From positions 49,638-113,637 of the forward strand of contig JAUCBJ010005949.1 in NCBI GenBank assembly GCA_032718475.1: a DNA stretch of 64,000 bases, given 5' to 3'. Positions 59,518 to 64,000 of the stretch are shown in pieces (within the stretch, counting starts at the first letter, position 1; every line of letters begins with the position of its first letter). The DNA comes from Nemertoderma westbladi (taxonomy: Eukaryota; Xenacoelomorpha; Nemertodermatida; Nemertodermatidae). The translations under genes and the position numbers were made by a program. The notes beneath the pieces were generated by a model, which worked only from the letters and a program-made list of their open reading frames with translations, was not told the DNA's origin and ran no database searches.

Positions 59518-62500
59518 ATGACTGAGTTGATAGAAGATGATCTTAGTATCAGGGAGCGATATACTCTACCTTTACAAGCGTTTGTCGATAGCTTGATACG
59601 CGGCGACGCTGGTCCAACTACTACGGAGGATGATGGTCGTTATATCGAACCGCCAATGTCCCCGGAGCAACTTACGCGTGAATTGGATTATAGAAAGTTC
59701 ACCGCTCGCTATACGCATCGTAATGGTACGTATATGGACTTCTTAACTACCGGCCATCCTATCGATTTATACGATACGGACGATGTAGATACCAAAAGGG
59801 AAATGGTTTTATTTAAATATCATACCCAGCGGAGTTGGAACGATAAACCGAGAATAGAACACGAGAACTCTATTCGAAACAGACTCGAAAGGGAAGACGT
59901 TGAAGAGCCAGATAAACGTAGTGACTTCAACGATTATCTGGAATTCCTGAGAGAGACATATCTCAATATTGCCAGCCAACAAAATCTCGAAACTAGATAT
60001 CCTCAAGGTATACATCATGATCCTATGATAGAACTCAAACGACTCTATTTCACTATGATGTATCTTACCGCCGATCGACCGCTACCTGTCGTCCCAGATA
60101 GCTTCAAACAGATGGAGGAATATTGTAAAACTGGAGAACGATCACCCGTGTTTCCCCTGCAGGATGTGCGTCTTTGGTATTACTGCGATGAATGCCCTAG
60201 ACCCAATCAGCAAACGGAAAGACATAAACATCCGCGGAGACGTTGCGCTAAACAGAGTTTTACACGATATACTTATGGGAGTTTCGAGCGAAACCTATTC
60301 GACGTATCACCTATGGTCGCTCGGCTCAAACGATCCTTGAATAAACCAATGATCAGAGTTCCGGAATACTCGGTCAGACCTCCTCATTCCTCAGTTAGAC
60401 CTCAGACTCTTGATCCTAATAGTATCACGGATCCTCCCGAACTGTACTCACTGTTCAAAGATCTAGTGTTACCCGAACAGTTGATCGGTGGCACTCCGGT
60501 AGTAGGCTCACTAGATATTCGCCAACCCTACCTAGCTGGATTGGGACGCGGTCATCTAATATCGCCGTTTAACCCATACAACCGTCCCGGCTTCACCTCC
60601 ATCCAACCCGTTACGGAAGTCGAAGAGAGCGTCGTACGAAACACGTTAGACGCTATTCGGCAGAAAATCGGAAAAGGAACTTACGATTGTTTGGAGAAAC
60701 GTAAATTGCAACAACAAGTCCAAGCGGTGAAGGAATTAGCTTTACCCCAGTTGAATAGAGAAATACAAAATCTCGAGGAGGACATCGAACGTGGACGAAC
60801 CTACTCTTTACAAGAGTTCCTAGATGAGCGTCTACAACAACAAGCGGAGGAAAATCAGCTCGAGGAGAGACATATAGAACTAGATGAGAGAGAAGAAGCA
60901 GCTTTAGCTCAACACGAAGCTCAAATCCTTATGACGGATCTCTACTCTAAAACCATCCTTCATCCCTCGATGGTTCCCCATTTCGGAGACAAACTCTTTG
61001 CGACGGTACAACCCCAACCGGTTGATATTAACCTAAGATCTCGAGATCTTATCGCTGACGCTCCCATGTTGCAACGTCCGCCCATCCAAGCCGCTCGTGT
61101 CGATGGTATACTCGTTGAACCTCCGGACAATAGAGCGGATCTTGTCCGTCGCATGGTACACGATGTAAACATACGCGCTAGACCTTTACCGGACTCGTTT
61201 TATGGGATCAAAGATCACCCTTATTACGTCAATCTAACACAATATTACATGGTAAAACCGGAAGATCCTATACATAGTCTGAGGTTTCTACCACTCATAA
61301 ATCCTCTCGATCTTGTCGAACTCGAACAACTGCAGAAACATCTGGATCAGTTAGTTAAAATAAACTCATTTCGAAAACCATATAATGTTTCCAGAATAGA
61401 GAAAGAAACAATACCTCCGTATAATCTTGATGGATTCATCAAAACTCGATTAGTACACTGGAATCTTGACGTGTTATTCGAGGAGGAAAGAATACAACGA
61501 TATGGAGATGTGGAAACATATACCACACAATATTTAAAGTATAGAGACCTACCTAATGCTAGCGAATGCGCTACCTTGTCGCATCCTGTGGGAATGACCC
61601 TCGAAAACGCCACTAAAGAGTGGAACGAAACTCTTAACATTATCGAGATGTATGGAGTTGTCACTTACGACAACGAAGGTAGCGTTCCGGTTGGAGAACT
61701 GGGAACTATGCGGATGATACACATACGAGGACTCGCTGGTTCTACCCACGTATTTACTCGAGCGTGTTCCGATGTGATTGATTATTCTTTTGAGACTCTT
61801 ACTGAGACACAAAAGAAACTCCGACATGGACAATTCGAACTCGCGCAGCGTTATGTCGCCGACACCGAGCGCAAACCGGCCATGGGTATCGATGGATCGA
61901 TGTTACCCCAGCCCGTGCTCGAGATGTTGTTTAACGAAAGAATCCTTAAAATCGGCTCAGCTGTTTATGGAGACCTACAAAACGACTTTCGGAATATGGA
62001 GAACATTCCATACCCCTTCGTTGATACTCAGCTGATTGCTCCCTGGGCAGAAGGCCGAGGTTTCTTCCGCACTATGTATGCAAATACACCCAGCGGCATT
62101 ACTAAAGTACAACGAACCTCCATCGGACATCTTGCCTTTCAAGAATACGGATGGAATTTCAAGGTTGGAAATCCTATAAATTACCAACAAGTATATGGAG
62201 ATCATTATTCTCGTTTATACTTTGATGGACCATTGACCGCACCTGGCGCCGTGTATAGCTTTATGAGTGTTCCACTTCGTCCCTCCTTAGCTATCGATCT
62301 TTGAAAACGCAGCACTTGCCGGTTGGCTCGCCGATGTGTGCAGTCGTACCATACGCGCCCATCCCTTAATACTTGGAACCAAACTCGCCAAGTTAGATGA
62401 ACACAATAAATTCATCCGCTTCGAATGTTTCAGGCGCTTTCTGACTCCGTTCCGTAACGTTGATAGTCAGTTCAAGGACCGCGCTCTGACCAAACTCAGC

Positions 62501-63659
62501 CTAAGAGACTCAGCTGCGGAGAAGCTAAATAGCGCGGGATTTGTTCTCTTTCAGGACGTTTGTATACAGAACTTACATTCATCTGTTATACAAAGACCCC
62601 GAATACCCACAGGTTATTCTGTCGTGGAAGTTCAGACAGTGGGTCCGCTTGCGGAGATAGCCGCACCTACCTCAGCTATGCAATTGGAAGACGAACCAAT
62701 ATGCTTAGAATCTGAACCGATCCAGCCTACAGCGCCCCGGAGCAGCGATAACGATTACGTCTTGGAGTGGTATCAAGGTCCACAATGTCTCACCGCATAC
62801 GATTATCGACACGCCAACTACGTTTCTCGAAAACGTTGTCGATTATGCGCATCGAGAGACCATTTCACCCCTATGGACTCAGACGTACCCTGCTCCTATT
62901 TCCACGAACAGCCGATGATGGAGATCTATTGTGCGTATTGCAGACTTAATAACTCGCATATTTTTGCAGTCTGCCCCCAATTTATGACCCAATGTCACCA
63001 CTGTCAACTTAAAGGACATGCCAGTTATAATTGCCCCTTTAACCGTGATTTAGAAAGCGTAGATGAGATGATTACCCTGCGCTACATCCGAGCTTGGGAA
63101 GCGAACGCGGATTTACATTGTGAGTCCCGCCATCGCTACTACCCTGGACGCTCTTATGAGGGAGTTTACGCGTTCCATCCTTATTTATTCGCGTCTGTGG
63201 AACAAAAAACACGCACACCGAGTTACGAACTAATGAAGCGTGTTGGTGAGTGTATTTCCACCAAATTTGTTCGAAAATATCTTAGGAATGTCAATCCTAA
63301 CGATATTACTTCATATCATTTGATCAATTTCATCCGTCAAGACCCTGAGTATGGCGATTTATTTATCAACTCGCACCCTGAGTTACAGGAAGTATCTCGA
63401 CGGCCCTACGAATATCGAGCCCGAGAACGCGAGCTGGAAAGAACCATTAAACCAAGGAAGTTTCTCACCACTCACGGTCCACCTACCGCCATTGTCCAGA
63501 CGACCCGTCAAGGACCCGTAGGAGCTGCTGTCCTAAGACGCGCCCTAAAGGCCGTTAGACCTCGCTCCACTGAAGTTGATATCGATCAACCAGGTACCTC
63601 GACCGGCGGATATACCGATCGTAATCCTAAACCTTCTGATGCAATTGTATTGCACCCTT
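59518..63659 (+). pseudogene. ORF2 of element 3 (928 codons open, then one frame change, then open to the break)
   Basis: The best-preserved ORF2 here. The ATG at 59518 has the conserved context AGCAGATATG. The frame is open for 928 codons to 62304; a 5-bp length change relative to element 2 near 62293 shifts it, and it is open again from 62336 to the break at 63659. First Cys/His module at residues 223-243; predicted coiled coil about 380-465 (Gln/Glu/Leu-rich); then a long region with many aromatic residues and no recognised domain; Cys-rich module about 62835-63040 with C-x2-C-x5-H-x4-C followed by a canonical C-x2-C-x4-H-x4-C. There is no membrane anchor. The arginine codons that are stops in element 2 are intact here. 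About 34 C-terminal codons, including the basic tail, are missing. The family is unknown; it could be an RNA-binding or particle-associated protein (inference). Confidence 0.85.
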
Positions 63660-64000
63660 AGTAGTATAAGAAGCATGGAGACTGGATAATGGTCACCCGT
63701 AGCCCATCATTACCATCCATTTTTGGTACTGCAGCCAATCAGAAGCCACCATTTCAACCTTTAGCGGTGGTCGTTATTATTTCAACCAATCAGATGTCAG
63801 CATTTCATCCGTAACCATGGTAACTTCTCAAGTTCCCGCTTATTCCGCTAGAGGCGTTATTAGTCCCCCGACGCTAGTACTGCATCCAATCACCAACCTT
63901 TATTTTACAGGTGTTCGGGTGTCTACACTTAGCATCAGGTAACTTCTACTATTTTTCAAATCGCTATTTTTCACCAACCATTGCATATTCATCTTCACAT
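63660..64000. other. Unrelated DNA interrupting element 3
   Basis: The sequence starts AGTAGTATAAG right after element 3 homology ends. It contains three CCAATCA-type boxes (near 63734, 63785 and 63886) within 160 bp. No reading frame of note. It could be the start of another inserted element or plain flank after a deletion. Confidence 0.5.

Larger units (their letters stand above)
47042..63659 (+). mobile_element. Element 3: giant BEL/Pao-type retrotransposon, 3' end missing or interrupted
   Basis: LTR, leader, intron-bearing gag-pol, spacer and nearly all of ORF2 are present on the plus strand in the same order and spacing as element 2. Homology to element 2 ends at 63659, about 34 codons before the expected ORF2 stop, and unrelated DNA follows. 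The 3' LTR is not in the window. It is inserted in an older LTR stub. Confidence 0.93.

Noticed and set aside
59518-63659. ORF2 as an envelope glycoprotein
   Set aside because: No signal peptide, furin-like site or transmembrane anchor is visible, and the Cys/His modules point to nucleic acid binding.

Overview
The window is non-coding and transposon DNA from an animal genome. Almost all of it is one family of very large BEL/Pao-type LTR retrotransposons in several states of repair. BEL/Pao elements are confined to metazoans. The LTR core promoters (TATA box plus a TCAGT initiator) and an AT-rich background full of ACCGGT and AGGCCT palindromes lean towards an arthropod, but I cannot name the species.

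Layout. 1-800: flank carrying the 5' end of a small orphan gene, a duplicate of 46445-46998. 801-7925, 19903-20303 and 38892-41408: three pieces of one old, decayed element (A, plus strand) split by two younger nested insertions. 7926-19902: element 1 (plus strand, 11,977 bp, 1,233-bp LTRs, TSD GTAGT). 20304-38891: element 2 (minus strand, 18,588 bp, 1,158-bp LTRs, TSD CCTCT). 41409-42889: non-coding DNA with a short inverted-repeat element. 42897-45800: a 40-bp minisatellite with a solo LTR inside it (43150-44293, TSD GAGGC). 45826-46548: an intact 240-aa orphan gene on the minus strand. 47042-63659: element 3 (plus strand), interrupted at 63660 by unrelated sequence that runs to the window end.

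Element plan: LTR, 2.3-kb leader with tandem repeats and a conserved hairpin, gag-pol (DUF1759-like gag, zinc knuckles, DUF1758-like protease, Pao-type RT, RNase H, H2C2/DDE integrase, DUF5641-like tail), a conserved 1.63-kb spacer with its own AATAAA, a second long reading frame (ORF2, about 1,417 aa), then the LTR. ORF2 sits where env would be. It shows no signal peptide or membrane anchor; instead it has two cysteine/histidine modules (one a canonical CCHC knuckle), a coiled coil and a basic tail. I do not recognise it.

The most unusual signals are: (1) ORF2; (2) an array of near-perfect 5' splice donors in the gag-protease segment of every copy; (3) a 94-nt phase-1 intron near the gag start, identical in length in elements 2 and 3, whose removal is needed to connect the start codon with gag-pol; (4) element 1, whose RT and integrase are deleted in frame and whose ORF2 is ruined, but whose two LTRs are almost identical, so it probably moved recently with proteins supplied by relatives; (5) a leader hairpin with a compensatory base change. 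No copy here is wholly intact: element 2 has two nonsense changes and a frameshift in ORF2, and element 3 has a 1-bp insertion before integrase, a 5-bp length change in ORF2 and a missing 3' end.
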